Assembly (NCBI GenBank): GCA_035640475.1
Contig: DASQWC010000061.1
Span: forward strand, 1-29,444
Reading direction: 5' to 3'
Length of the DNA: 29,444 nt
From: DASQWC01 sp035640475
Lineage (GTDB): Bacteria; Actinomycetota; JAICYB01
Positions 1-8,536 of this stretch are shown piece by piece. How positions within the stretch are numbered: the first letter of the stretch is position 1; each line of letters starts with the position of its first letter. The notes below the pieces were generated by a model. It was given only the letters and a program-made list of their open reading frames with translations. It was not told the origin of the DNA and did not search any database. The position numbers and the translations under genes were made by a program.

Positions 1-97
1 CCGCCGCACGCACCGCGTCGACCTGACGCGTCAGAAAGGCCGCATCAGCCGGCCGGGCCGGCGTCGGCCACTCGGTGGTCACGGCGAGGACCCGCAT
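1..97 (-). CDS. Glycosyltransferase family 4, N-terminal fragment cut by window edge
   Basis: The minus strand opens with ATG at 97 and reads through the left edge without a stop (32 codons visible). The start MRVLAVTTEWP, followed by FLTRQVDAVRA, is the usual first beta strand and helix of GT-B family 4 glycosyltransferases, in which a run of the type 'TxEWP...F..RQV.AL' carries the acceptor-side N-terminal domain. It lies 14 bp downstream of the stop of the preceding GT4 gene on the same strand, so it is probably the next member of the same operon. The family call rests on a short segment only. The donor-binding C-terminal domain lies outside the window. Confidence 0.6.
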   Translation of the reverse strand, partial: MRVLAVTTEWPTPARPADAAFLTRQVDAVRAA

Positions 98-111
98 CTC
101 CGACGACGCCG

Positions 112-1332
112 TCACGCCCTGGACGACTGTGACCGACGCGCCCGCTCGGACCAATCCGAGAGCTTGTCGGCCAGGAGCTCGCAGCCCTTCTCGATCGTCC
201 AGTCCCGCGAAAACTCCAGACCCGTTTCAGCAACGTGTGCACGAAGCGAGTCGTCGACGAGCAACCGTTCGATGCCGCTCGCCAGCGATTCGGCCGAACG
301 CGGGTCGACGAGCAATGCCTGCTCGCCGTCCCGGATCCAGTACGGCACACCGCCCACCGGCGTCGTCACAACGGGCATGCCCGTTCCCATCGCTTCAAAG
401 ATCGACCGAGGAAACCCTTCGGCATCTCCATGGCTGGCGAGGACGAAGATGTCTGCCTCGCGATACACGTCGGCGAGCTGCGATCCCGCCGGCACGTAGC
501 CGCGAAAGTGCACGCGCTCAAAGACACCCAGAGCGCGGGCATGCTCGCGGAGGTTCCCGACCACGGGATCGCCGGGCGCCTCCCAGCCGACGACGTCCAG
601 CTCCGCATGCCATCCGCGTGCAACGAGCAGACGCAGGGCCTCAACTGCTTCCCACAGTCCTTTCTCAGGAATCAGCCGTCCGGTACAGAGCAAGCGGGCG
701 GGACGAGCACGGCCGAGTCCGGGTGCGCCCGTTCGCGGTGAGGAAGCCAGCATGGCCTCGGTGAGCGTGGACTCGAACACAACCTCCACGTGGGGATGTC
801 CGGCAAAGCGTTCGGCGAGCTGCAACGCGTTGACCAGAACGAGCGCATCCCGCGCGGCACGACGCTGGCGCCGGGAGTAAACCTTGAACGCCGCACGAAT
901 CGCACGATCGCGCCACCACGGCATGTCGCGCGCTTTTGGATCGCGCTTCTGATCCGAATAGTCACCGACGATGTGCAACGCCGTCGGAATGTCACGTGAG
1001 GCGGCGACGATGCCCGGGAGAAGCGCCGAGGGTCCGCGAACCAGCATCACGTCGAGCCCATCGCCTTGCGGCCGGAAGGCTCGCAACGATCGCGACGGAA
1101 CAAACAGCCGCTCAGGGAAGGACGCACGGGGGCCGAGATTCACGCATCGGACGAGGGGCTCGGTGAGCCGGTAGTCCTCGATCCCGGCGCGCGACTCGCC
1201 GTGCGCATAGAACGTGACGCGACCGGCGGAAGACGCGAGCTGCTCGATGAACATGCCGAGCAGAGCCGGCACTCTCGCTGCGCCGTCCGGCTCGAAGACG
1301 GCTTCCACGTGGTAGTAGAACCCGACGTTCAT
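112..1332 (-). CDS. Glycosyltransferase family 4 (GT-B fold)
   Basis: This 406-residue protein probably transfers a sugar from a nucleotide donor to a growing lipid-linked glycan at the cytoplasmic face of the membrane. The C-terminal half carries the family-4 donor-site pattern: LLCTGRLIPEKG near residue 215, FRGYVPAGS near 275 and EGFPRSIFEA with E305 and E313 forming the EX7E motif, followed by GTGMPVVTTPVGG. Length is normal for GT4. The N-terminus (MNVGFYYHVEAVFEPDG) is atypical but is the expected first Rossmann strand. ATG at 1332 overlaps the TGA of the upstream polymerase/ligase gene as ATGA, which supports this start and implies translational coupling. Donor and acceptor cannot be told from sequence. 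Confidence 0.9.
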   Translation of the reverse strand: MNVGFYYHVEAVFEPDGAARVPALLGMFIEQLASSAGRVTFYAHGESRAGIEDYRLTEPLVRCVNLGPRASFPERLFVPSRSLRAFRPQGDGLDVMLVRGPSALLPGIVAASRDIPTALHIVGDYSDQKRDPKARDMPWWRDRAIRAAFKVYSRRQRRAARDALVLVNALQLAERFAGHPHVEVVFESTLTEAMLASSPRTGAPGLGRARPARLLCTGRLIPEKGLWEAVEALRLLVARGWHAELDVVGWEAPGDPVVGNLREHARALGVFERVHFRGYVPAGSQLADVYREADIFVLASHGDAEGFPRSIFEAMGTGMPVVTTPVGGVPYWIRDGEQALLVDPRSAESLASGIERLLVDDSLRAHVAETGLEFSRDWTIEKGCELLADKLSDWSERARRSQSSRA

Positions 1333-2585
1333 GCTGATGAAGCGTCTCGGTCTGTGTTCGGAACCTCTTCGCTGCGACGCGATACATCATCGAAGAGCCC
1401 AACTAGGTACGCGAGAACCAGGTACAGGAACGGCAGCGACATCGGATTGACCATCATCGTGACGAGCAACCCCGAATAACCGGACATCGCTGCGCGAACC
1501 TCGGGGTCGCCGCGGCGCTTGATGCCGGCCGCGAACACCGACCCGAGGAGCAGAAGCAGGGCTGCCGCACCGGGAACGCCGAGCTCGCCGAAGATCTGCG
1601 CGTAGGTGTTGTGCACGCCGAAGTTCTGAGCGCGGCCGCGAAGACTCGAGTTCCTTGCCTCGTCGAGAGCCGGATGGTCGAGCCCGGCGAGATTGCCGTA
1701 GCCGATGCCGAAAGCGGGATGTTCGACGCCGACGTGCCACGCACGCTTCAACTGAAGCTCGCGAATGTCGTCGGAGGTCGTGCGCTCGCCGCGCACGAAC
1801 GACAGGAGCCGATTCCGGCCGACCACGGACTGGCCTCCGAATTGGTCGATCGCGATCAGGAAGACGAGCGCCGTCAGGCCCAAAGCCAGGAGCGTGCGGA
1901 CACGTCTGTTCCCTCCGGGCTGGAGCAAAGCAAACGTCAACGCCACGACCGGTACGACGAGCAAACTCGCGCGATCACCGGACAACAGCACCGTCGCGCC
2001 CGCGAAGCCGACGATGAGCCAGCGCGCTCGACGGAACACACCGGGCACATTCGAGACGAGGAATGGGATGACGTACAACAACCGGGCGTTGACGAACCCG
2101 CGCTTCTCTCCGAGGAGGAGCGCACGAGAAGGCAGCGGCAGGTCGAACATCTCGCGGCCGGTCAAGCGTCGCCCGATCGCCGTGAACGAGTAGTGAAGGG
2201 CGGCGACGATCATCCCGGCCAGCAGGGCTCGCCGGTGAACCACGTCCCGTAGCAAGTTCGCGATTCCGGGCCCAACAATAACCAGCCACACGGACGCAAT
2301 CAGGCTCTGACGGATGGTGTCGGATCTCCAGGTGGCGATGCTCGACATGAGGAACCACACGGCAAGCAGCGCCGACCAGCGCAGATATCGTCCGACGGAC
2401 GGTCCCATCGCTCCGCGTATCCAGCCGAGGGCACCCAACGCGAGGGCGACGACTAGATGAAGCGAGACACCTGAAAACTCGATGTACTCGGGCAGGCCTG
2501 CCGTGTACCCGAGTATCGGAAGCGCGAAGACGGCGATCGCTATCGATCGCGAGCGGGAATCGGCCTGCTGGGGACTCGTCTTCAT
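1329..2585 (-). CDS. O-antigen ligase/polymerase-like membrane protein (Wzy/WaaL superfamily)
   Basis: A polytopic membrane protein of 418 residues, with about ten to twelve hydrophobic segments. A Wzy_C-type region spans roughly residues 190-345: LSGDRASLL at 202-210, then a long extracytoplasmic loop ending in GVHNTYAQ (323-330) and GELGVPG. The H-N-x-Y pattern after the large loop is typical of O-antigen polymerases and ligases. These use undecaprenyl-linked oligosaccharide on the outer face of the membrane, either polymerising it or transferring it to an acceptor. The frame is open further upstream to about 3185, but that part is antisense to a GT4 gene. ATG at 2585 overlaps the upstream stop as ATGA, so it is the start. 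Its presence beside a Wzm/Wzt exporter in the same locus is notable, because Wzy-type polymerisation normally goes with Wzx flippases. Confidence 0.85.
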   Translation of the reverse strand: MKTSPQQADSRSRSIAIAVFALPILGYTAGLPEYIEFSGVSLHLVVALALGALGWIRGAMGPSVGRYLRWSALLAVWFLMSSIATWRSDTIRQSLIASVWLVIVGPGIANLLRDVVHRRALLAGMIVAALHYSFTAIGRRLTGREMFDLPLPSRALLLGEKRGFVNARLLYVIPFLVSNVPGVFRRARWLIVGFAGATVLLSGDRASLLVVPVVALTFALLQPGGNRRVRTLLALGLTALVFLIAIDQFGGQSVVGRNRLLSFVRGERTTSDDIRELQLKRAWHVGVEHPAFGIGYGNLAGLDHPALDEARNSSLRGRAQNFGVHNTYAQIFGELGVPGAAALLLLLGSVFAAGIKRRGDPEVRAAMSGYSGLLVTMMVNPMSLPFLYLVLAYLVGLFDDVSRRSEEVPNTDRDASSA

Positions 2586-3775
2586 GGCTGTGCCTTCGAG
2601 CCGGCGATGTCGGGCCAACGTCGCGCGATAGCGGCTGCGAGAGCCCGAACGACCTCCTCGAGAGACGTGCTGCGCGCCCATCGACGGCCGCGCTCCATCA
2701 TCGCACGGCGCCGGGCCGGTTCCCGCAGCAGAATGCCGACTGCGGCGGCTACCCGCTCGGGGTCTGGATCGACGAACATCACTTCGTCCGAGGTGAAAGC
2801 GAGCGGCAGCGCGCCGACGCGCGTCGAGATCACCAGAACGCTGTGGGCCAACGCCTCGGAGACGACCTTCGGGAACGCCTCCGATCGCGACAGGAACAGC
2901 AGCACGTCGGCGGAGCGGTACATGGCGAACAAGGGGTCCCCCGGCGGAATCGAGCCGTGGAACGCAACGGCATCGGCGACGTCCAACTTCTGCGCAAGCG
3001 CCCGGGCGGCCTGAAGCTCGGGACCTTCGCCGACGACGTCGAGGAATGCCCCGGGAAGCAACGCGGAGCGAATCTTCGCGAACGCTTCGATGGTCTCGAA
3101 GATTCCTTTTCGGGTGCTCAGCCGTCCGACGAACAAGAACCGGGGTTCCGGCACATCGAGCCGGTCTGCGGATCGATACGACCACTTCTTTCTGCGTAGG
3201 GAGTGCCTGATGATCACGGCTTCGTCTGCAAGGCGTCCGTAAGCCGCCAGGTAGTGCTCACCATCGGTCACCATCAGGCCGGACGAGCGAACAATGCGCC
3301 GCAGTTGCTGGCGGGTTCTGAACGCGAAAGGTACGAGACGCAACCGATCGAAGAGTGTCAGCCCGGGTTCGGCGACCGCACCGGAGTATCCGTGCACCAT
3401 GGCGACCGTGCGTTTCGATCGATTGGCATCGACCACGAGGTGCGCGCGGCGGTCGAAGCGTACGAGAAGAACATCCCAGTCGCTGCTCGCCTCGCCGACG
3501 ATCTCGGCCACGCGCTTGCGCCTGACCAAGTAGTCACGCCACGACCCCTTCGGTCCGAGCGACAACAGACGAACGTTGTCTCGCGTGACGGGATAGTCGG
3601 CGACGTCCTCGGCCCCGACGGGCGTCGGCGGCACGTCGTAGACCAGCACGGTCACGCGCTCGAACGCGTCGGCGAGTCCTTCGACGTACGGTCCGATCTC
3701 CGAGCGAACAAAGAGGCGTCCGTCGCCTTCCCGGCCGACGCCGAGCCAGGAGAAGGCGAGATGGACGGGGAGCAT
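2582..3775 (-). CDS. Glycosyltransferase family 4
   Basis: A 397-residue GT-B enzyme. Donor-domain motifs are clear: FLFVGRLSTRKGIFETIEAF, then DVVGEGPEL, FHGSIPPGD, and SEAFPKVVSEA with E299 and E307 as the EX7E pair, followed by a STRVGALP loop. The N-terminal domain begins MLPVHLAFSWLG and contains AMVHGYSG. The start is ATG at 3775, sharing one base with the upstream TGA (TGATG); the open frame extends to about 4042 but that part is antisense to the GT2 gene. The 3' end overlaps the next gene by 4 nt. It belongs to the five-gene minus-strand operon that starts at 4743. The specific sugar is unknown. Confidence 0.9.
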   Translation of the reverse strand: MLPVHLAFSWLGVGREGDGRLFVRSEIGPYVEGLADAFERVTVLVYDVPPTPVGAEDVADYPVTRDNVRLLSLGPKGSWRDYLVRRKRVAEIVGEASSDWDVLLVRFDRRAHLVVDANRSKRTVAMVHGYSGAVAEPGLTLFDRLRLVPFAFRTRQQLRRIVRSSGLMVTDGEHYLAAYGRLADEAVIIRHSLRRKKWSYRSADRLDVPEPRFLFVGRLSTRKGIFETIEAFAKIRSALLPGAFLDVVGEGPELQAARALAQKLDVADAVAFHGSIPPGDPLFAMYRSADVLLFLSRSEAFPKVVSEALAHSVLVISTRVGALPLAFTSDEVMFVDPDPERVAAAVGILLREPARRRAMMERGRRWARSTSLEEVVRALAAAIARRWPDIAGSKAQP

Positions 3776-4743
3776 CACAGCGTTCGCGGCGCGAGATGTC
3801 CGGGGGCCGAGAACAGAATGCTTCGCAGCGTGGCCGGCTTCATCCCTTCCCAGCGAAGTGCCTGACGGGCGATGTCCCAATACACGCTGCGCTCGAGACT
3901 CGACAGCTCGGCTCTGTCCCGGCGGTCGAGCGAGTCGTCCGATTGCCACAGCCGGACCCACCGATCGAGCGCATCCAAGCGTGTGGCCATCGGCTGACCG
4001 GTCCAACTGGGACGCAGCGCTCGGACTTCTTCCTCCGACCACGGATCGCTCGACAACTCGTTCACATGATCGAATTGGACCTCGATCGCGAGCCGTTCCT
4101 GCACCTCCGGCGTATTCGACGTCACTCCGCCGGGACGGCGTAAATGGATCAGCACTTCCGGAAGGATGCCGAGCCAGTCACGACGGGCGAGATCACACCA
4201 CAGACGCAAGTCTTGTGACGCCGGAAGCTCGCGATAGCCACCGATCTGCTCGAGGGCAGAGCGCTCAACGCACGCCGTGCTGTGCGTCAGGCCGTGACGC
4301 ACGCACAGTCGCCATTTGAGCATGCGCACGCCGCCGGCGACGCGACCGATCTCCGACGTCAAGCGACCGTCCGGGGTGATCGCCTGATAGAACGACGCAC
4401 ACGCACGCAGACCCGTTTGCCGTAGGTATTCGATCTGCCGCTCGATGCGTTCGGGCAGCGCAACGTCGTCGGCATCGAGCCGCGCGACGAACCGGCCTTG
4501 CGCTGCGCGAAGACCGTCGTTTGCGGCGGCGTAGGGGCCACCCCGGTCGCCGCGCCGAATCAGCCTGATCCGGCGATCGTCCCGCATCGCGCGCTCGACG
4601 ACCTCGGGCGTCTCGTCGTCAGACGCGTCGTCGACGATGACATATTCCAGATCGGCAAAGGTCTGACGGCGGACGCTCGCGATCGTTGCTTCGAGAACGA
4701 GGGCGCCGTTGCGGACCGCTGTGAGAACGGTGACCTCAGGCAT
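3775..4743 (-). CDS. Glycosyltransferase family 2 (GT-A), paralogue of 5713-6711
   Basis: A 322-residue inverting GT-A enzyme. It starts with PEVTVLTAVRNGA, has the nucleotide-binding VIVDDASDDE around residues 35-44, GGPYAAANDGL, and the metal-binding D90-A-D92 within ARLDADDVALP. A conserved W-C/S-L-A-R-R-DWLGILPEV segment follows in the acceptor half. Nearly the whole length aligns by eye with the protein at 5713-6711, so the two are paralogues of one subfamily. It is the first gene of a minus-strand operon (4743 down to the left edge). A TAGGGT hexamer at 4756-4761 (minus strand) lies 12 nt before the ATG and could be its -10 element. Confidence 0.92.
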   Translation of the reverse strand: MPEVTVLTAVRNGALVLEATIASVRRQTFADLEYVIVDDASDDETPEVVERAMRDDRRIRLIRRGDRGGPYAAANDGLRAAQGRFVARLDADDVALPERIERQIEYLRQTGLRACASFYQAITPDGRLTSEIGRVAGGVRMLKWRLCVRHGLTHSTACVERSALEQIGGYRELPASQDLRLWCDLARRDWLGILPEVLIHLRRPGGVTSNTPEVQERLAIEVQFDHVNELSSDPWSEEEVRALRPSWTGQPMATRLDALDRWVRLWQSDDSLDRRDRAELSSLERSVYWDIARQALRWEGMKPATLRSILFSAPGHLAPRTL

Positions 4744-4768
4744 GCAGGCCTTCGAACCCTACCGCGAC

Positions 4769-4774
4769 TACCCT
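4769..4774 (+). promoter_or_regulatory. Putative -10 element (TACCCT) of a leaderless promoter
   Basis: A TANNNT hexamer ends 8 nt before the GTG at 4783, the distance expected if transcription starts at or next to the start codon. It lies in a 39-bp divergent gap. No good -35 is visible. It decides between three possible starts of the sulfotransferase (TTG 4777, GTG 4783, ATG 4852). Confidence 0.4.
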
Positions 4775-4782
4775 CGTTGTGG

Positions 4783-5724
4783 GTGGACGCTCCGGCGCGA
4801 CGAGTTCGAAAGCTCATCTCCCGAGGCAGGCGCGCGGTAACTGCCGCCGGGATGCGCCTGTTGTCCGACAACTCCTACGACATCCGGCAGACGATCGTCG
4901 TCTGCGGCTCGGCTCGCAGTGGGACGACGTGGCTCGCACAGACACTCCAGTCGGTGCCCGGATCCGCCGTCCTGTTCGAGCCGTTGAACCTTCGGCGCGT
5001 GGCGCGAGCGCGTCGGTGCGGGTTCCGTCCGCGCACGTACGTGCGACCCGGCACCGACTGGCCGGAAGGCGAACTTCTCCTCGGCGACATTCTGCGCGGG
5101 CGCCTGCTCACTCCGTGGACGGTTCAGGAGATTCGTCGATTCGCAAGAGTCCAGACGTGGATCGTGAAGTTCATCGAAGCCAACCGCATGCTTCCCTGGC
5201 TGACCGAACGCTTCCCGGTCAGGGCCCCCGTGCTGCTCGTTCGTCATCCGTGCGCGGTCGTCGCATCGCAAGTCGCAGCCGCCTGGACTGGAGACGTCGA
5301 GCTTCACGATGCCGATCTGGAGACGGACTTTCCCGCAGTCAAGCACGTCCTCGACGCAGTAGAGACGCCGATCGAGCACCGGGCCGCCCGCTGGGCGATC
5401 GACACGCTCGTCCCGCTTTCGGCCCCCGGCCCCCAGCGCTGGACGACGCTCTTCTACGAGGACCTCGTCCGCAATGAAGAGACTCTCGATCCGCTGTTCG
5501 ATCGCTGGAACATTCCGAAACCGCTCGCCGTCGGTGCGCATCTGCGCAAGATCAGCTCGACGGCAGACCGGCGCGGCACCGGCCACGATCCGCTGACCGA
5601 CTGGACGCGACGCCTCGCTACCGATGAGGTTCGCCGCGTCCTCGACGTCACGCACGCACTCGGACTCGACTTCTACGGTGAGGACCCCGAGCCCGACCGA
5701 ACGCGTCTGCGGCTAATGCCCTAA
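4783..5724 (+). CDS. PAPS-dependent sulfotransferase-like protein
   Basis: Probably transfers a sulfuryl group from 3'-phosphoadenosine-5'-phosphosulfate to a hydroxyl of the glycan made by this locus. From GTG 4783 the protein has 313 residues. The 5'-phosphosulfate loop is GSARSGTT at 42-49, placed after the strand TIVVC, and the 3'-phosphate site is R154-H-P-C-A-V-V-A-S162, matching the family pattern R...S. The C-terminus holds YEDLVRNEE and RKISSTADRRGTG, common in bacterial sulfotransferases of this type. An alternative start is ATG 4852 (290 residues); GTG 4783 is preferred because a TANNNT element lies 8 nt before it. It diverges from the GT2 operon and its 3' end overlaps the next minus gene by 12 bp. 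Some homologues with this fold use other acceptors, so the substrate is inferred from context. Confidence 0.82.
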   Translation: MDAPARRVRKLISRGRRAVTAAGMRLLSDNSYDIRQTIVVCGSARSGTTWLAQTLQSVPGSAVLFEPLNLRRVARARRCGFRPRTYVRPGTDWPEGELLLGDILRGRLLTPWTVQEIRRFARVQTWIVKFIEANRMLPWLTERFPVRAPVLLVRHPCAVVASQVAAAWTGDVELHDADLETDFPAVKHVLDAVETPIEHRAARWAIDTLVPLSAPGPQRWTTLFYEDLVRNEETLDPLFDRWNIPKPLAVGAHLRKISSTADRRGTGHDPLTDWTRRLATDEVRRVLDVTHALGLDFYGEDPEPDRTRLRLMP

Positions 5725-6711
5725 GCCGCGCTTCACTGCCGCGGCCGCGCGAAGTGTGATCCGCACCCCGGACGACCCAAGCCGAACCAGCGCGCCGGCG
5801 ACCGGAAGCCGCTGGGTCGATCGCACGACGAAACGGCGCTTGAGGAAGCGCGTCCACGAACGCAGCTGCGCGACTTCGGCCCGGTCGAGGCGCTCATCGA
5901 CCCTCCATCTCGCCGACCATCGGTCGATGGCTCGCCACCCGGCAGCAAAATCGACGGGCCATCCGTGCGCGGCATTGCGGAACGCCTCGACGTCACTCGT
6001 CGACCACTCCTCGCCGGTCAGCTCCCGGATGTGTTCGCGAGCGACATCAACTGCGTGTTGCGATTGCCGTGCACTTTCTCGGACGGACACGCGGTCTGCG
6101 TGGAGGCGGCGATGGACCACAACCTGCGGCACGATCCCGAGCCAGCCGCGACGCGAAAGCTCGCACCAAACCCGCCAGTCCTGCGCCAGCGGCAACGGAG
6201 CGTAGCCGCCGATCTCCGACATCGCGCTGTGTTCGGCGAACAACGAGCTGTGTACGGGATCGGCTCCCGCACACAACCGCCAGCGGAGCACCCCGGGCAG
6301 CAGCGGCACGGCTACGGGCTTGGACAGGCGGCCGTCCACGAGAACACGATGCATGCCGCCGCACGCGCGAAGCGTCGGGTGTGCGTCCAAGAACTGGAGC
6401 TGTCGCTCGAGCCTGTCCGGCACGGCGACATCGTCGGCATCGAGCCGGGCGATGTAGCGACCTTCGGCGGCTTCGAGTCCGTCGTTGGCCGCGACGTACG
6501 GGCCGCCCGACTCGCGGCGGCGGATCAACCTGACGCGAGCATCGGCGGCTGCGACTCGCTCGATGAGGGCGACGGTGTCGTCCTCCGACGCATCGTCGAC
6601 GATCACGTGCTCCCAGTCGTCCAAGGTTTGCGCGCGTATGCTCTCGATCGCTTCGGCAAGAAAGCGCGCACCGTTGCGCACGGCGGTGAGAACCGTCACT
6701 TCGGGCGGCAT
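5713..6711 (-). CDS. Glycosyltransferase family 2 (GT-A), paralogue of 3775-4743
   Basis: A 332-residue GT-A enzyme. Shared landmarks with the 3775-4743 protein are PEVTVLTAVRNGA at the start, VIVDDASEDDT, GGPYVAANDGLEAAEGR, ARLDADDVAVPDRLERQ (catalytic D91-x-D93), then WLGIVPQV and a C-terminal DRW..RWR segment. It is monocistronic: a 12-bp convergent overlap with the sulfotransferase at its 3' side and an 18-bp divergent gap to a second sulfotransferase at its 5' side. On its own strand a TACGCT hexamer lies 11 nt before the ATG. A GT2 followed by a divergent sulfotransferase thus occurs twice in a row in this stretch. Confidence 0.92.
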   Translation of the reverse strand: MPPEVTVLTAVRNGARFLAEAIESIRAQTLDDWEHVIVDDASEDDTVALIERVAAADARVRLIRRRESGGPYVAANDGLEAAEGRYIARLDADDVAVPDRLERQLQFLDAHPTLRACGGMHRVLVDGRLSKPVAVPLLPGVLRWRLCAGADPVHSSLFAEHSAMSEIGGYAPLPLAQDWRVWCELSRRGWLGIVPQVVVHRRLHADRVSVRESARQSQHAVDVAREHIRELTGEEWSTSDVEAFRNAAHGWPVDFAAGWRAIDRWSARWRVDERLDRAEVAQLRSWTRFLKRRFVVRSTQRLPVAGALVRLGSSGVRITLRAAAAVKRGLGH

Positions 6712-6729
6712 GCGAGACTCACAGCGTAC

Positions 6730-7581
6730 GTGCTGAGCACACTGGGACGACTCCTCACCGCATCATTTCGCCGACGACCCGTCTTCGTCGTCGGCGCCGG
6801 ACGCTCAGGGACCTCGATCGTTCAGGACGCGCTCGGCGCCCACCCACAGATCGTTGCGAGCGACGGCGAGTCGCCGTTCATCTGCGCGATCGGGGCCGCG
6901 GCTGCGAGCCTGGCAGTGGGACACACCCTCGAGTACCGGCTCAAGACACTCAGGACGTCGCTTCCCTACACACACGAATCGCTGGGCCGGATTGCCATCG
7001 AGAGCGCCATGGGAGCCGGATACGGCCTCCGTCGCGTGATCCACGAGCTGATCAAGCGCGGAAAAGTGCCCTTCCGTGTCCGGCGATGGTGCACGAAGAC
7101 CTTTCCGGGCCGGGAGGTTGCCGACGGGCTCGCGCAGATCTATCCGGACGTCAAGTTCGTTTACATCTTCCGCAACGGCGCCGAGGTCGTCCGCTCGCGG
7201 ACCCACTTTCACGCTATGCGCGACCAGAGCTTCGAACACCACTGCCGCGAATGGGCCGACTCGGTCGATCGCTACAGCTATCTGCTCGCCGACGAGCGGG
7301 CGATGGTCGTCCGGCACGAGGTTCTGACATCCGAGCCGGACGCCGTCCTTCGCGACGTCCAGGCGTTTCTCGGAGTTTCGCAGAGCTCCGCGCCGGCGAC
7401 GCTCGCACGCACGACGCTCGTTCATCCGCTCGACGAGCGCACGCAGGCAAATGTTCCGGTGCGTGAGCGTCTGGTTGCACGAACGCCTGCGCACGAGCAG
7501 TGGACCAGCCGAGAGCGCGCGACATTCAAGAAGTTGTGCGCGAACGCGATGGAACAACTCGGCTACGAGATCGGCTTCTGA
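6730..7581 (+). CDS. Sulfotransferase family protein
   Basis: A 283-residue protein with the PAPS 5'-phosphosulfate loop G-A-G-R-S-G-T-S at residues 22-29 after the strand VFVV, and the 3'-phosphate region FVYIFRNGAEVVRSR around residues 142-156. KTFPGRE and EWADSVDRY are typical of the bacterial group annotated Sulfotransfer_1/3. It is not a close duplicate of the sulfotransferase at 4783-5724: the loops and the regions around them differ. GTG 6730 is the best start, since the open frame further upstream is antisense to the GT2 gene and no other start lies near the P-loop. No Shine-Dalgarno sequence or clear -10 is seen. The expected role is sulfation of a sugar in the same polymer, a context inference. 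Confidence 0.82.
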   Translation: MLSTLGRLLTASFRRRPVFVVGAGRSGTSIVQDALGAHPQIVASDGESPFICAIGAAAASLAVGHTLEYRLKTLRTSLPYTHESLGRIAIESAMGAGYGLRRVIHELIKRGKVPFRVRRWCTKTFPGREVADGLAQIYPDVKFVYIFRNGAEVVRSRTHFHAMRDQSFEHHCREWADSVDRYSYLLADERAMVVRHEVLTSEPDAVLRDVQAFLGVSQSSAPATLARTTLVHPLDERTQANVPVRERLVARTPAHEQWTSRERATFKKLCANAMEQLGYEIGF

Positions 7582-7589
7582 CCCGGACC

Positions 7590-7595
7590 TATACT
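7590..7595 (+). promoter_or_regulatory. Leaderless promoter -10 element (TATACT)
   Basis: TATACT is followed by exactly 7 nt and then the ATG at 7603, so a transcript would begin at the start codon. It lies in the 21-bp gap after the sulfotransferase stop and would open the 7603-11900 glycosyltransferase run. There is no recognisable -35. Confidence 0.6.
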
Positions 7596-7602
7596 CTCTG
7601 CG

Positions 7603-8523
7603 ATGCCGACGCCCACCGTGCAATTCGTCACCGTCGCCGTCGCGACGCGAAACCGCCAGGACACGATCGAGGAGTGCCTGGAGAGCTTGCTCGTTCAGGA
7701 CCTCCCGGCCGATCGATATGAGGTGATCGTGGTGGACGACGATTCGGCAGACCGCACATCGGACATCGTCCGGCGTTTCGTTCAGGACACGGCGCCCGTC
7801 GTGCGCTACGTCCACCAGTCGTACGGGGGTCTGGCCGTCGCTCGCAACCGTGCAATCACCGACGGACGAGGAGACCTCATCTGCTTCCTCGACGACGACG
7901 CGGTCGCCACACCCGGATGGCTGGCCGCAATGGCTGCGGCCGCGGATCGCAATCCCGACGTGGACTGCTTCGGCGGCCGATTGCTGCTGCGTCTGGAGGG
8001 CCCCGCTCCTCGAACCTGCGGCGCGGAGAGTCTCGGCGCAACGCTCGATCTCGGCGACTCCGAGCAAACGATCGAGCGTGTGAAGGGCTCCAACATGGCC
8101 ATGCGCCGCTCCGCTTTCGAGCGCATCGGATTGTTCAATCCGGCCCTCGTCTGGCGCGGCGACGAAGACAACTGGTTGTTCCGCCTTCACGAGGACGGGG
8201 GACGCGTGCTCTACATTCCGGACGCGCTCGTGTGGCACCGGCGAACCGAATCGGACCTCCGGCTCCGGAATCTGCTCAAGACGCGCTTCGGCTGGGGTGT
8301 CGGGCAAGTGAAGTACAAGCGGGAGACGGACGTGCCGTTCCGTCCGCGCGTGGAGCTCCGAAACCTCCGTCGTGACCTTGCCCACGCCGTTCGAAACCGC
8401 TGCACCGGCGGGCTACTCCACGCCGCCGTGCGGATCGGCGCGCTCTGGGGCGGGTTCACCGGCGAGCTACGCAAGCCGCGGCAATCGGTGCCGGGCTTGG
8501 CGCAGTCGCAGGACGCTCAGTAA
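7603..8523 (+). CDS. Glycosyltransferase family 2
   Basis: A 306-residue GT-A enzyme. Motifs in order: TVAVATRNRQDTIEECL, VIVVDDDSADRT (about residues 42-53), GGLAVARNRAI, the metal-binding FLDDDAVATPGW with D97-D99, and WRGDEDNWLFRLHEDG in the acceptor region, which resembles the E/D-D-x-D-W general-base motif of GT2 enzymes. The C-terminus is basic and weakly hydrophobic, suggesting membrane association. It is the first gene of a plus-strand run of four glycosyltransferases and has its own leaderless-type promoter. It is related in architecture to the GT2 proteins at 9718 and 25251. Confidence 0.92.
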   Translation: MPTPTVQFVTVAVATRNRQDTIEECLESLLVQDLPADRYEVIVVDDDSADRTSDIVRRFVQDTAPVVRYVHQSYGGLAVARNRAITDGRGDLICFLDDDAVATPGWLAAMAAAADRNPDVDCFGGRLLLRLEGPAPRTCGAESLGATLDLGDSEQTIERVKGSNMAMRRSAFERIGLFNPALVWRGDEDNWLFRLHEDGGRVLYIPDALVWHRRTESDLRLRNLLKTRFGWGVGQVKYKRETDVPFRPRVELRNLRRDLAHAVRNRCTGGLLHAAVRIGALWGGFTGELRKPRQSVPGLAQSQDAQ

Positions 8524-8536
8524 GAAAACTCAAACG

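Noticed and set aside
2586..3185. Extended N-terminus of the polymerase/ligase gene
   Set aside because: The added 200 residues are arginine-rich, lie over the GT4 gene on the same strand in another frame, and lack membrane segments. ATG 2585 makes the usual ATGA overlap.
5965..6729. Long plus-strand frame leading into the second sulfotransferase
   Set aside because: It is antisense to the GT2 gene, whose codons and motifs are coherent. The sulfotransferase fold begins only at about 6730.
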